Shown one piece after another: positions 29,101-38,479 of a stretch of 64,000 nt of DNA. A program made the position numbers and the translations under genes. The notes under the pieces were generated by a model, which worked only from the letters and a program-made list of their open reading frames with translations, was not told the DNA's origin and did not search any database. This DNA comes from Chamaea fasciata (Eukaryota; Chordata; Aves; Passeriformes; Sylviidae). Within the stretch, counting starts at the first letter, position 1. The number at the start of each line of letters is the position of its first letter. The DNA lies in assembly GCA_029207755.1 (NCBI GenBank), contig JARCOQ010000007.1, positions 40,071,656 to 40,135,655 on the forward strand. The letters are read 5' to 3'.

Positions 29101-32100
29101 TTTACAATCCTAAAAGTCTCCAGAACAGACAGTAGTAAGAACCAGAGGGATGTGTATAAGATAACAGGTTTCAGTCAGTACAAATTTCACTGGCAGCTCC
29201 TTCCCTCTGAGGAGACATGCTCTGAAGAAGTAATGTTGCACACCCCCAAATGTGTCCTCCACATGGCCGGGCTCATCTGAGTATTCTCAAACTTAACAAC
29301 CAACTGCAGGTGCTCGACTGACTGAAGGTAGGCTGAGTCTGGTGTTCTGCACTAAGATGGATGCCTCAGCCAGGGGATCAGCCAGCTGGGCTTGGGCGTT
29401 GTGTGCTGCCTTTGTGGAGAACTCTGACAAAGTCAGTTACTGGAGCTTTTCTATGTGGCACAGCTGCCTTACACATGCTTGGGTGATTTTACTGGTTTCT
29501 TCTGTTGCCTGTTTCTCTTTCTTATTTTTCTCCGCTTTCATTTCTTTTCCTACTTGCCTCCATATTTTCTGGGATGGTGACTTGTGACTATCATTACAGA
29601 GACTCCAAGGCAGCAATCAGATCATGGATTATGGGACTGTAGCTTGTAACTAACCCCATCAATTCCCACTTCTGCTCACTAGCTTAAACACATCAAGGTA
29701 GGAGAATTGCACTAATCTACTTCTCTGAACACTCACAGGGTGGCACAGGCACCAAACCAATGGCATTTCTGGGGTGATTGCAATGGCTGTAGAGTATCAA
29801 GAATCTTTCTGGTCTTCTCAGGTACTCAGCTGAGATGAAAGACAAGATAGCCTCCAAGAACAGAGTGGAGATCCTCCCAGACTCATGTCAGACAGAGATG
29901 TAGGGATTCAGCTAGGTGCAGCAAAGCAAAGCCTGGTGCTGGAGCAGATGGAGAACTGAACTGTCAGTCATTTGTTAGGGAGAGGAGGTGCAGACATTTG
30001 GATCCACTACTCTGATACTATTTTTACAGTCCAGGTTCTTGGCAGGTGATAGCAGGAACGCTTTAAAGTATTGGCTTTGATCACAGCCAGGGTGAATGGC
30101 CAGCTTCAAGAGGGAAATTTAAAAACATGTAGCAAGAACAGAGTCTTTGGTTTGGTGCCTTGTGGTATAAGAATGCCTGAAAATTGTTACATTCTGTGCT
30201 TGTTGATCTGTGAATCTCACTGGTATTTTGCATTTTCTCAGCTGTTGCTTGGGGTGGTATGCTTTACTACTTACTGTCCTCTCCTTCACACTGACAGGCT
30301 GGTCTACTAAGTTATCCATGCTACCCTTTACTTTTCAAGGTGTGATAGACTGTGTGTATCATTTAGTGCCACAGCCAAAATGACTAACAGGCAAAAGCAG
30401 AGTGAGTCGATTGGGAAAACCAGCCTTAACCCTGCTAAGATTAGGGCATGAAGCTGCTGTGCTTTGATGGAAGTATGAGGAAGAGTCCCATGGGCAGGGA
30501 AAGAGTGATGGTAAATGGAATTATATCCAGCTGGCATCAGGTCACGAGTGGTGTGCCCCAAGGCTCAGTACTGGGCACAGTCCTGTTTGATGTCTTTGTT
30601 GATGACCTGGCTGAGGGGGTCGAGTCCACCCTTAGTCAGTTTGCAGACCAAAAACCGAGTTGGGCGAGAGTATTGTTGAAGGGTTGGAGGGCTCTGCAGA
30701 GGGATCTGGATAGGCTGGATCCATGGGCTGAGGTCATTTTATGAGGTCATTTTTTACCTTCAACAAGGTCAAGTGCTGGGTCCTGCAGCTGGCTCGCAAC
30801 AACCCCAGGCAGTGCTACAGGCTTGGAGAAGAGTGGCTGGAAAGTAGCCCACTGGAAAAAGACCTGGGGGTGCTGGTCAGCAGCCACTGAACATGAGCCA
30901 GTGTGTGCTCAGGTAGCCAAGAGGGCCACAGGCATCCTGGCTTATGTCAGAAATAGTGTGGCCAGCAGGACTAGGGAAGGGATTGTCTCCCTGTACTTGG
31001 TGAGGCTGCACCTCAAGTCCTGTGTCCAGTTTTGGGTCCCTCACTACAAGAAGGACATTGAGGTGTTGGAGCATATCCAGAGAAGGGCAATGGAGCTGGT
31101 GACGGGTCTGGAGCACAAGTCCTGTGAGGGGCACCTGAAGGAGCTGGGGTTGTTTAGCCTGGAGACAAGGAGGCTCAAGGGAGACCTTTTTGCTCTCGAC
31201 AACCACCTGAAAGCAGGTCATAGTGACCTGAGGGTCACTCCCAAGTAACAAGTGACAGGAAACTTGAGGAAACAACCCCAAGTTGCCCCATGGGAGATTT
31301 AGATTGGGTATTAGGAAAATTTCTTCACTGAAAAGGTTGTCAAGCATTGGAACAGGCTGCTTAGGGGAATGTTAGAGTCACCATCCCTGGAGGTGACATT
31401 TATAAGACATGTAGATATGGTTTTTAGGGACACAGTTTAGTAGTGGACTTGGTAGTGCTGGGTTTGTAGTTGGACTCAATGATCTTGAGGGTCTTTCCCA
31501 GCCTAAACAATTCTATGGTTGTTGCACGGAGACTTGACAAGAGCCAGTTGTGAGCTTGCAGAGCATGCAGAGCTGTGGAGTTGTGCAGATCTCACTTTCC
31601 ATTGAAGCACTGTACCATTGGCTGTGTAGCACTTTGTCTTCTATTGGTGCTCTCATCTGCTGTGGTTATAATTAAGCAAATGTTGCTGTTAGTAGATTAA
31701 ATTAGCCTAATAGCATTGTGTACACCTTGTCCTCTATTAATTAAGCTGCAGTGTGGTCCCAACAATCCTCCCCACTTTTGTCTGCCTCAGTTCCCAGAGC
31801 TCCAGCTGGGTTAGCTTTCTATATCTCAGGACACTTGGATCAAATGCCTGTTTTACGTGATAATGAGGCTCTTTGTGTACTGCCTTTGTTGTAAATGTAT
31901 CTGAAGCCATTCCAGTGTTTTGCCTTAAGATTTTACAGTAGTGTCGTTGATTCAGCACACACATTATACTCATGAATATGCTGTGTACTGCTTGTGCTCA
32001 TTTGCTTGTGATTTTCAGCATGCTTGCAAATCTTTTGTATTGTTTCTTAGCATTAAGAAAAAGCATCTTTGCTGATCTTCTGTAGTTTATTTAGGACAAG

Positions 32101-34045
32101 TGTCCACCCTCAGTAGCTTAGTTGATTCTGTTGAAAGCTGCACCATGCTTAGCCTCTAGTGAAATACTGCTAATAAAAAATGCTGGAATTTTGTCTAGTG
32201 GGCACAAACAATGTGGACCCATTCTCTGCTTCCCAAACTTCCCTACTCCATTTCTGTGTTGACTGTGTGGGAAGCAGCCTTCTCCCATCCCAAAGCCATA
32301 GGCAGGCCATCTGTAGGCCATTTTCCAGTACTGTGACTCACAGCTGTGAGAGCAGCCTTCCTTTCCCAAGTTGGTGGAGCCCTGCAGACTGTCTGATCGA
32401 AATCTCTGCTCCTATAGCTCCATAGCAGATGACTGGTGCTGGGACCCCAGAGGTCCTTGGGGAGCCTGTTCTGAGTGGCTTGAGTGCTTCTATGGTGCAT
32501 TCTGGGGGAGTTTCCAAAGTCTAAATGCAGATTTCCCCTTATTCCTACCTCTGGCACTACTTCATGAACTCCCCTACCCTTCCTGCTTGTTGAAGCTCCC
32601 TCTTTTCACTTCTGGCTTTTGCCTTCCAGACATCTCTTTAAAGCTTTCCTCATCTCACTCCTCTGCTTTGGGATATTGCTGCTGAATTCTGTAAAACCTT
32701 TTCACCTACAGATTGTGTAAGAGCCTACTCAAAATGAGACTGTTTCATATCTCTTGCCTCCATGCTGCCTGGATTTCTCTTGAACTGCACTGGGGATGTG
32801 AACCTCTTTCCTGTGGACCTCTGATTTCTGCCTCAGATGTCAGTCTTGCCCTACAGTGAGTAAACTCAGAGCCCAGGCTACAGGAAACTCCACATTCATT
32901 CTTACAAGTCTGTGTGCTGTCTTCTGAATTGGTGACAGCTGGGTTGTCTCACTGTAGGCAGAAGCAGAACCTGAAAGGCATCAGAAATCCACTAGGGGAA
33001 GAAGTCTCAAGATTAATCCTAACACATTCCAGAAAGGCTCAGAACCTGAGCTTGTCAAACTCCACCCAGGAAAGCTGAACTGGAATTGCGACAGTTTGAC
33101 TGTTCCATGAAGCTGAGGATGGGGTGGTAATTGGGCACCAGTCTCCATTTTCCTTGCTTTTTCTCTGGGAAAAGCTCCCTTCATATTAAGGTTTCAAGAA
33201 ATTAGGCTAGTTCTTCTACAGGATTTATGGAGAAAAATACTTTCGTATGTTTGCCTCTTATTTCTTATGTCTCTTTAAGGTATAAGTAGTGAACTTCAAA
33301 GAAGGCACTGCTCTGTTGAGTTGTCTCAGCCATAAATCCAAGCTGGGGAAAGGGAAGAAGCAGGACAGAGGGTGCTAGCACTTTGATGGGCAGTGTGGGT
33401 GGGGGTGAAAATACTTGAAGATAAGCAAGATAAGCAATGTGTCTGGGAGCGGAAGAGGCCTCAGACATGCTGGAGTAAGAACACAGGGGAACTAGTGGTT
33501 CTGCTGAGCCTCCTGAGGATGTAAAGAAAGCAAATTCTCTCTGGTGTTTGCACAGACACTGTGCTGCCTCATGACACGAAGGAGTTCCCAGCACTTTCCC
33601 TTGCCCAGGGAACTAGCGCTGCAACTTCATGCTTTGAGGCTGAGCTTGTGTCACAGGGAGATGTTGGTGAGGGGCTGTGGGTCTGGTACCTTCAGTGGTA
33701 TCAGCCCCACAGTGAATTAATAATGGTCTGAGGACTGCAGCTAGTAGCTTAAACAGTCAGACGTTGCACTGCCCTGCTGCCCCAGTGCCCCTTGCTTGGG
33801 GAGTCAGAGTGGCTAGAATAGGAAGAGGGAAACCAGCAGCAGGTGATTCTGAGGATGGCAATTCTTCTTTGGGGATTTCTGCACTAGCAGGGAGCTATGA
33901 ACTACCCAGGCTCTGGCCAGCTGATGTCTCTGAAGCCTGGGTCTGGCCAACCAGGATCCTAACCATACTGTTTTTCTCTGACTTGCAGAAAGTGTTGCCA
34001 GAAGCCTACACTAATGCCATAGTCCTTGAGGAATCACGGCTGTGA
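1058..34045 (+). CDS. FLVCR2: FLVCR2, choline transporter (MFS), complete, 10 coding exons
   Basis: Joined from ten exons (1058-1570, 12278-12419, 13605-13745, 18672-18739, 19516-19619, 26304-26414, 26848-26953, 27420-27531, 27950-28005, 33989-34045). The joined frame is 1410 nt, giving 469 residues plus TGA. The family is the twelve-helix FLVCR branch of the major facilitator superfamily; FLVCR2 moves choline across the plasma membrane of brain endothelium and was earlier described as a heme importer. Sequence signs are FQWIQY at residues 48-53, the MFS loop LLDKRGLR at 92-99, [11 protein letters not shown] in exon 4 and LTYPESEG in exon 7. W50 and Y273 line up, both offset by 52, with human W102 and Y325, which I recall as the choline-gripping pair. 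Synteny with ERG28 and TTLL5 supports FLVCR2 over FLVCR1. The N-terminus is about 50 residues shorter than in human. The start is the first ATG after an in-frame stop at 953-955, in good context (GGC-ATG-G). Confidence 0.95.
1571..12277 (+). other. FLVCR2: FLVCR2 intron 1 (10.7 kb)
   Basis: Non-coding apart from simple sequence. It contains an A22 tract (6017-6038), a T29 tract (8079-8107) and a 15-bp duplicated phrase GACAGCCTGTGAG near 2568-2595. No coding exon with compatible phase and splice sites was seen, and long open frames here have no recognisable domain. Confidence 0.7.
12278..12419 (+). CDS. FLVCR2: FLVCR2 coding exon 2 (residues 172-219)
   Basis: Acceptor CTCCTCAG, donor GTAAGG. 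Encodes the helix pair beginning [16 protein letters not shown] and a second hydrophobic run that ends in VII. The last base (G) completes a Val codon with exon 3. Confidence 0.95.
12420..13604 (+). other. FLVCR2: FLVCR2 intron 2
   Basis: 1.2 kb bounded by GTAAGG and TTTCAG. No repeat or gene recognised. Confidence 0.7.
13605..13745 (+). CDS. FLVCR2: FLVCR2 coding exon 3 (residues 219-266)
   Basis: Acceptor TGGTTTCAG, donor GTAAGG. Encodes the central cytoplasmic loop ([14 protein letters not shown]) between the two six-helix halves, then the start of helix 7 ([12 protein letters not shown]). Enters and leaves in phase 1. Confidence 0.95.
15786..15841. repeat. 19-bp minisatellite, about 2.9 copies
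   Basis: Three consecutive units start at 15786, 15805 and 15824. They share the core GGCAGTGAG or GAGCAGTGAGGAGGA, and units one and two differ at few positions. Confidence 0.7.
17005..17185 (-). repeat. CR1 LINE 3' fragment
   Basis: Starts TATAGAATGGTTTGGGTT and contains phrases typical of the reversed avian CR1 3' end: CCAGCCTGGCCTT and GGGCAACCTGTTCCAGTGCC. The element therefore lies on the minus strand. It has no coding capacity and is diverged (for example TCTAGTTCTAAACTCC). Family call is from memory of the CR1 tail. Confidence 0.8.
17648..18004. repeat. Inverted repeat, arms about 95 nt, 165-nt spacer between best-matching cores
   Basis: The inner core at 17700-17740 is the reverse complement of 17906-17946 at 39 of 41 positions; both carry the phrase TTTCTCAGTATCACCCAAGG in one orientation or the other. 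Outside the core the match continues imperfectly (ACTGTTACA in both arms) to about 17648 and 18004. The pair could be two oppositely inserted copies of one short repeat, the terminal parts of a non-autonomous DNA transposon, or a hairpin-forming intronic RNA. Confidence 0.85.
18672..18739 (+). CDS. FLVCR2: FLVCR2 coding exon 4 (residues 266-288)
   Basis: Acceptor CTTCTCAG, donor GTAAGT. Encodes the end of helix 7, including Y273, which aligns with the choline-contacting tyrosine of human FLVCR2 (Y325), and the motif ALSTLLNRM. Ends in phase 0. Confidence 0.95.
19516..19619 (+). CDS. FLVCR2: FLVCR2 coding exon 5 (residues 289-323)
   Basis: Acceptor CACTACAG, donor GTAAGT. Begins [12 protein letters not shown] and carries helix 8, followed by the second-half MFS loop [11 protein letters not shown], the counterpart of LLDKRGLR in exon 1. 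Ends with two bases of a Lys codon. Confidence 0.95.
19620..26303 (+). other. FLVCR2: FLVCR2 intron 5 (6.7 kb)
   Basis: Contains an oligo-T tract of 18 (21342-21359) and a probable short CR1 tail at about 21745-21795. The rest is unrecognised single-copy-looking sequence. Introns 4 (18740-19515, with a T19 tract at 19295-19313), 6, 7 and 8 are short and featureless. Confidence 0.65.
21745..21795 (-). repeat. Possible CR1 tail fragment
   Basis: The phrase GAATCATAGAATCAGAAGAC followed by CATCAAGTTCCTGG resembles the reversed 3' end of CR1. Very short, so tentative. Confidence 0.45.
26304..26414 (+). CDS. FLVCR2: FLVCR2 coding exon 6 (residues 323-360)
   Basis: Acceptor TTTCTTGCAG, donor GTAAGT. 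Encodes helices 9 and 10: a run starting [13 protein letters not shown] and then [13 protein letters not shown]. Enters and leaves in phase 2. Confidence 0.95.
26848..26953 (+). CDS. FLVCR2: FLVCR2 coding exon 7 (residues 360-395)
   Basis: Acceptor TCATTACAG, donor GTAGGT. Encodes [14 protein letters not shown], then the family-typical LTYPESEG and GLLNVSAQ. Ends in phase 0. Confidence 0.95.
27420..27531 (+). CDS. FLVCR2: FLVCR2 coding exon 8 (residues 396-433)
   Basis: Acceptor TTTTTTTGTAG, donor GTAATT (a weaker, A-rich donor). Encodes helices 11-12 around [12 protein letters not shown]. The last base joins exon 9 to make an Ala codon. Confidence 0.93.
27950..28005 (+). CDS. FLVCR2: FLVCR2 coding exon 9 (residues 433-451)
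   Basis: Acceptor CTGTTCCAG, donor GTGAGT. Encodes [19 protein letters not shown], the start of the cytoplasmic tail. FIKADLRRQ matches the mammalian protein from memory. Confidence 0.93.
28006..33988 (+). other. FLVCR2: FLVCR2 intron 9 (6.0 kb)
   Basis: Contains the largest recognisable repeat of the FLVCR2 half, a 5'-truncated CR1 (about 30440-31520, sense strand). Elsewhere no exon or gene is supported. Confidence 0.7.
30440..31520 (+). mobile_element. 5'-truncated, decayed CR1 LINE (reverse transcriptase end)
   Basis: The first readable frame, from about 30460, encodes a reverse-transcriptase stretch with [16 protein letters not shown] and then [18 protein letters not shown], the signature order of avian CR1 ORF2 just before the catalytic region ends. 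A frameshift or stop near 30744 breaks it. A second frame (about 30823-31248) carries the C-terminal part with [40 protein letters not shown] and [23 protein letters not shown] phrases. The 3' end reads GATCTTGAGGGTCTTTCCCA then CAATTCTATGG, the usual CR1 terminus. The 5' part of the element is missing, and the remnant cannot encode a working protein. Confidence 0.9.
33989..34045 (+). CDS. FLVCR2: FLVCR2 coding exon 10, stop codon (residues 452-469)
   Basis: Acceptor GACTTGCAG after a 5.98 kb intron. Encodes [18 protein letters not shown] and TGA. The tail is acidic and short and differs from the Glu-rich human tail, so this exon rests on phase, splice site and position rather than strong similarity. 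Confidence 0.85.
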   Translation, partial: KVLPEAYTNAIVLEESRL

Positions 34046-36049
34046 AATGAAGGGGTGGCAAAACTGGGAGATACAGCCCCTCTCATTCCCATCTTTCCTA
34101 CCTGCACCATCCTCCTGTGACATGCACCCCATGGGAGTGGGGCAGCCCCAGGACAGGAGCCCTGTGAACTGCTTCTGAAGAGTGTGAAAGAGCAAAACAA
34201 GAGGGGGGTTGCTTTCATCAGTTTTATCTTTGCATCTTGCTGTTTGGGAGGAAAAGTTGGGAAAATCTGTTGTGTCCCCCTAGTCCTACCATGTATGCTT
34301 GGAGAAAGCATGTGTGCTGAGAGAAAAGTGACAGTACCAGGCTAACCCTGAGCATGATGGTGGCACCTTGCCTGTGGCTGTGACATGAAAGGCAGAAGCA
34401 GGACCACACTTACTCTGTGAGCAGTCCTGGAAGGCCTGGCTCTAGGGAAAAGGGATTGCTCTGTTCCCATGATCATCTGTGTTGCACAGGTAGTAGTAGA
34501 GGCCTCAGTACATTACCAGCAAGTGCAAAACAGTTCACGAGCTGCTGCCAGCTCTTCTTTTTTTAATTTGGCTTTCCCAGATGAAGCACTCTTAATCTGG
34601 ATAAACTTCTGCTAAGAATTCAGTGGGGTTGCCCTGACATTCCTACATTTTAGGAGTAATTAAGAGATATCAATATGCCTCCTTCTAGTTCGAGGCAAGG
34701 ACTAGTTCTGCAGCCTAAATCTAGCTCATCACAACATTAGCAACAAAACTGAGTCAAACCACAATTTCCCTGGGCTGAGGACTGTGTCTTCCTCCTGAAA
34801 AATGAAGTGCCTTTTGCATGTTTCAACACTACATACAAACTTTTGTGAAGTGTTATATTGAGAAAACCAGCCATGGCTGCATTGCTTTTCACAGCCACAG
34901 AGAGGGGTATGATGGGAATCCAGCTTTGCTCCAGTGTGGAAGCTTCCCACTTCATAATAGAGAACAGGAGAAGGTGCCCACTTAGCAGCATTTGTGTCTT
35001 ATAGACACTGCCCATCTGTATGCTGTTTATCTTCTAAACACAACTGTAGATCCTTTTATCACTTCTCCATCCTTCCAGCATCCCACCCCTGCAGGTGACT
35101 TCAAGTGTGTATGCCTTTAATCATGCAGTTACTTATGTATTATTTGAGGCAGGGGACAAAAGCCGTACTGAGGTGGAATGGTTAAAAATGCTCCTCTCTG
35201 ATAAACTATTTTTGACAAAACTTTTTTTTTGTGAATTTTAAACTTTTTTTTATACATTACATTTTGATACAGCCTGAGTTCAGTAAGTGCTTAGACAACA
35301 CTCTCAGGCACATGGTGTGATTCTAAGGGGTCCTAGGCCGGGCCAGAAGTTGGATTGTGAGCCTGATAAATCCCTTCCAATTCAGCATATTCTATGATTG
35401 AAGCCCTATCTTAGATAATTTGGGATTGAGGATGGGGGTTTAGAATGATTTTCAATAGAAATTTCAATGCAAAATATAAGCATTTGAAGTGTACAATGAA
35501 ACCTGACACATTCATATTAAATGGTTGAAAACAGTCTACATGTGGCTCATTTAATAGCCTGAAATGTTCTGCAGAGTGGAAAAAATCATCATTCTGCCCA
35601 GTGCTACTGCTGTGTTCTTTTCCTCCCTTTCTTTCCTTTTTCTTCTGCATGTGAATTGTCTTCCCAGCTAGGAGTTCCTGCTGGGGTTTTTTCTGCATTC
35701 TGTGTGCTGCCCACTGTTTTGGGCATTATTTTTCCTAGGTCTAAGGAACCTGTTCCTGTTTTCTCCATCTTCTGTAGTTGTAACTCACTACACAGGAAGC
35801 TCAGTCCTTGCTCACAGATGCATAGTTTGAGTTTGCTGTCACCTGCATGCTGCAGAAGAGCATCAACAACCCTCTTCACGTGTGTTTGTTTGAGAGCAGT
35901 CAGACCTGGAACTTTGTGGCAAGGAGTCAGGGCACAGTAGGTTTGCTGTAAAGAGAGATGATGCATTCATCACCACATACAGTGGAAGCTGCTGTTGGCT
36001 CTGATCTTCTACCCACTGCTGTGGAGCAGAAAGACAAACATAGTCCATT
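34046..36049. other. FLVCR2 3' UTR and convergent intergenic DNA
   Basis: FLVCR2 transcription runs into this stretch and converges with ERG28. No canonical AATAAA on the plus strand was found between the stop codon and 36049. The best weak candidate is ATTAAA at 35516-35521, which lies after a CR1 tail (about 35325-35397), so the true end of the mRNA is undetermined. Confidence 0.55.
35325..35397 (+). repeat. CR1 LINE 3' fragment
   Basis: GAGCCTGATAAATCCCTTCC followed by AATTCAGCATATTCTATGATT matches the CR1 terminal sequence, plus orientation. Confidence 0.7.
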
Positions 36050-36475
36050 GCAATTTTTTTTTTCATTTATTAGAAATGGCCCCTGGGGAACACACACATG
36101 CAAGTTACACAGCAGTGCCAGGGGTAGCACCTGTTCTTTCTGGTCCAAAGCATTCAGCAAATCCTGGATAGTTCTGCACCTTGTCCCCACAAGGGACACG
36201 AGGGAAGTCCTTAGTGCCCTTTGCCTACTGCCCAAGGAGTCAGTCACCAACTGCCTCCCATAAGCTTTGATACAAACCCCTCTGGGACTTGGTCTTTGAC
36301 ATCAGTCAGTTGAAATGTTTCCTGGACAAGACTAAAACAACTTGGTAACAACAGTGATTGACAGAGTCCAACACTGACCCACCAGCAGGACTGGTGTCCT
36401 GGAGTTCAGCTGAGCTTTCACAGAAGTCCGGCAGTGAAGGTAGAAGATGACACGACCTACAAAAAGCCCTAAACT
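36050..36475 (-). other. ERG28: ERG28 3' UTR
   Basis: About 0.4 kb between the stop codon and an AATAAA hexamer read on the minus strand. The end near 36050 is inferred from the usual 10-30 nt spacing. Confidence 0.65.
36066..36071 (-). terminator. ERG28: Poly(A) signal AATAAA of ERG28
   Basis: The plus strand reads TTTATT here, so the minus strand carries a canonical AATAAA 405 nt after the ERG28 stop. It is followed on the minus strand by an A-rich run and GCAATGG. Confidence 0.7.
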
Positions 36476-36555
36476 TCAGTTTTTCTTCTTGTTTTGTGAT
36501 AGTGCTTCTACCTCCAGGTACTGCAGCCCAATCAACATCCCCATAATAGAGAAAC
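36476..36555 (-). CDS. ERG28: ERG28 coding exon 4, stop codon (residues 115-140)
   Basis: Acceptor CTATCACAG. Encodes [18 protein letters not shown] and ends KKKN plus TGA at 36478-36476. The 160-nt intron before it is short. Confidence 0.95.
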
Positions 36556-38477
36556 CTGTGATAGAGATACAGGATGAGTTGTGTAGAAAATGCTGGACAC
36601 GAGATGAGGCATCCCCTCCTGCCATCTCCTCAGCCAATAGCTGCATGGGGAGTTTTTCTGGGGTGTCATAGCTCCAAGGAGAGTATGTAGGGGGAGGATG
36701 CAGAGCTCTACTTACTTGCTACCATGAGGGGTGCCATAATTCCAATTGTCAAGGCTGCAGTGTGGTATATGAACACCTCAGAGAGGAAGTGAGCAAGGGC
36801 CAAAAAGAAGGTAAAGAGCGTGATGTGATAGAGGCTGTTGAAGAGCAAAAAAGAAGCAGGTTATCATATCATACTACAGGCATGAATAGGGCTGAGTGAA
36901 AAAAAAAAAAGGCAAACATGCATGCTGCCCCATCTGCTCTCACTGGCAGCACAGAGGGGACTTTGTCCCTCGCCTACTGAGGTGCAAAATCTCCCTGGGC
37001 AACATCTGGGAGGAGAATGGGGCAGCATGTTCAGTAGTGCATTGAAAGTCACAGGCATTATCTAGCCTGAGGGAAGGTAAAGAGGGGAGAGCATGAGTGG
37101 GGACTAGTGATATGAGAAGTAATGTGCACACATAAAAAGAAGGTGAGAACTGGATGAGTAGAGAGCTAGGGTGACAAGACTTGGCTGACTTCAGGCTGCA
37201 TCACCCAATGTCTTCCCACCTGTGCTCTGCTACCCTCTATGGGCCACAGCTGTTGAAAAGGGAGCAGGTTCAAGAAATGCAAGATAAAATTCCTCAAAGA
37301 AACAACTGATTCTTGATAACTGGCATTGCCACCACCCCCTAAAAACATATCATTTAGTCCCTGCACCTCCCTACCTCAGATAAGCCTAGGCAATCCAAGC
37401 ACATAATGGCAGGTGAACAGTGACTTCTGCTGCAGGGCTGAGGGAAGCAGTGACAAAAGCGTTTTAGCAACCTCCAAAAAAGGCTTTGTCTAGCACAGAC
37501 CTCAAGTCAGCTTGCTTGGAAACCCCTCTAAGAAGCACTTCTGTTAGCAGAGGGAGAATTGGTGTGTCTCCCACTAAGCATCAGGCTGCCCCTCAGGCCC
37601 TGTTATCAGCCCCAGCTAAGACTGTAGGAAAGAAAGCAACCGGTTAAGACCATTGCAATGGGGCACCTAAAACTGTCCCAGTTTTTAGCTGAGCTGTCAT
37701 AGTAAAAGTAGTATTGAGCATCAGTCACATCACAGCATTAGCAATTGCTTAATTAACAGAGCAGCAAATGCTTTCCAAGCTGGAGCTCAGAAAATTGGTG
37801 ACAGTATAGGTTCTCAGATCTACCAGTTTCTGACTGAGCTAAGAACAGAAATCAAACACGCAGGCTGTCCCCACAGAGGAAGAAGGGGGCAGCAGCTATC
37901 ACACAAATCCCATACTGCTATTTGAGCTTCTTCAGGGGAATGCTGTCAACACTATAGAAAGTTCAGGAACGGCTTTTGATTCCCCACCTCTTCTGTGCCG
38001 CCCCCTAAGCTCAGGCTGTGTCTAGCAAGCAAACCAATGGATTTCTCGGGTGGTGCTTTACATACGTCCTGTTACGGATGTCGATTGCGCAGAGGCAGCG
38101 GATCACTGATGCCAACAGGGTCCAGACGCCGAAGGTCCGAGCCTGGAGCCCATTCACTGCGTAAAGAAGGAGGGAGCACATGGAGACCACGCACGGCCCT
38201 GCCTGCCACCCCCAGTCCCGCCGTGGAGGGGCACGCCGGGGCAGCCGGCAGCTCCCGGGCCCCAGAGGTGGGACCCCGAGGAGACCCAAGGCCCACGGCC
38301 GGAAGGCGATCTCCAGGCGCCAGGGCGGCCGGCGCGGCCCTTACCGAGGCCGGGACTGGCGGTGTACAGCTTCTCTGAGAGGAAGCCGTGATCACGAAAG
38401 CTCTGCAGGGTATTCCCGGCGGCGATGACAGACACCATCACGAGCCAGCTGCGCAGCACGTTCAGGAACCGGCTCAT
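36476..38477 (-). CDS. ERG28: ERG28, ER sterol C4-demethylation scaffold, complete, 4 coding exons
   Basis: Joined on the minus strand from 38477-38345, 38156-38066, 36834-36716 and 36555-36476: 423 nt, 140 residues plus TGA, the same length as I recall for the human protein (C14orf1). It begins [16 protein letters not shown] and contains [14 protein letters not shown] and [11 protein letters not shown], near-identical to mammalian ERG28. Four hydrophobic helices are visible (about 8-24, 53-69, 77-95, 101-123). By family knowledge ERG28 is an ER membrane scaffold that gathers the sterol C4-demethylation enzymes (MSMO1, NSDHL and the 3-keto reductase). The C-terminus KKKN fits a KKXX ER-retrieval signal. 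Transcribed divergently from TTLL5 and convergently with FLVCR2. Whether a further non-coding 5' exon exists was not resolved. Confidence 0.95.
36716..36834 (-). CDS. ERG28: ERG28 coding exon 3 (residues 75-115)
   Basis: Acceptor TCTTCAACAG after a 1.23 kb intron, donor GTAAGT. Encodes [19 protein letters not shown] then [18 protein letters not shown], the third and fourth helices. Confidence 0.95.
38066..38156 (-). CDS. ERG28: ERG28 coding exon 2 (residues 45-75)
   Basis: Acceptor TTTACGCAG after a 188-nt intron, donor GTATGT. Encodes [18 protein letters not shown] and the conserved IRCLCAIDI. Confidence 0.95.
38345..38477 (-). CDS. ERG28: ERG28 coding exon 1 (residues 1-45)
   Basis: ATG at 38477-38475, preceded by GGGAGG. 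Encodes the N-terminus and first helix, then [19 protein letters not shown]. Donor GTAAGG; the final G joins exon 2 to make V45. Confidence 0.95.
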
Positions 38478-38479
38478 CC

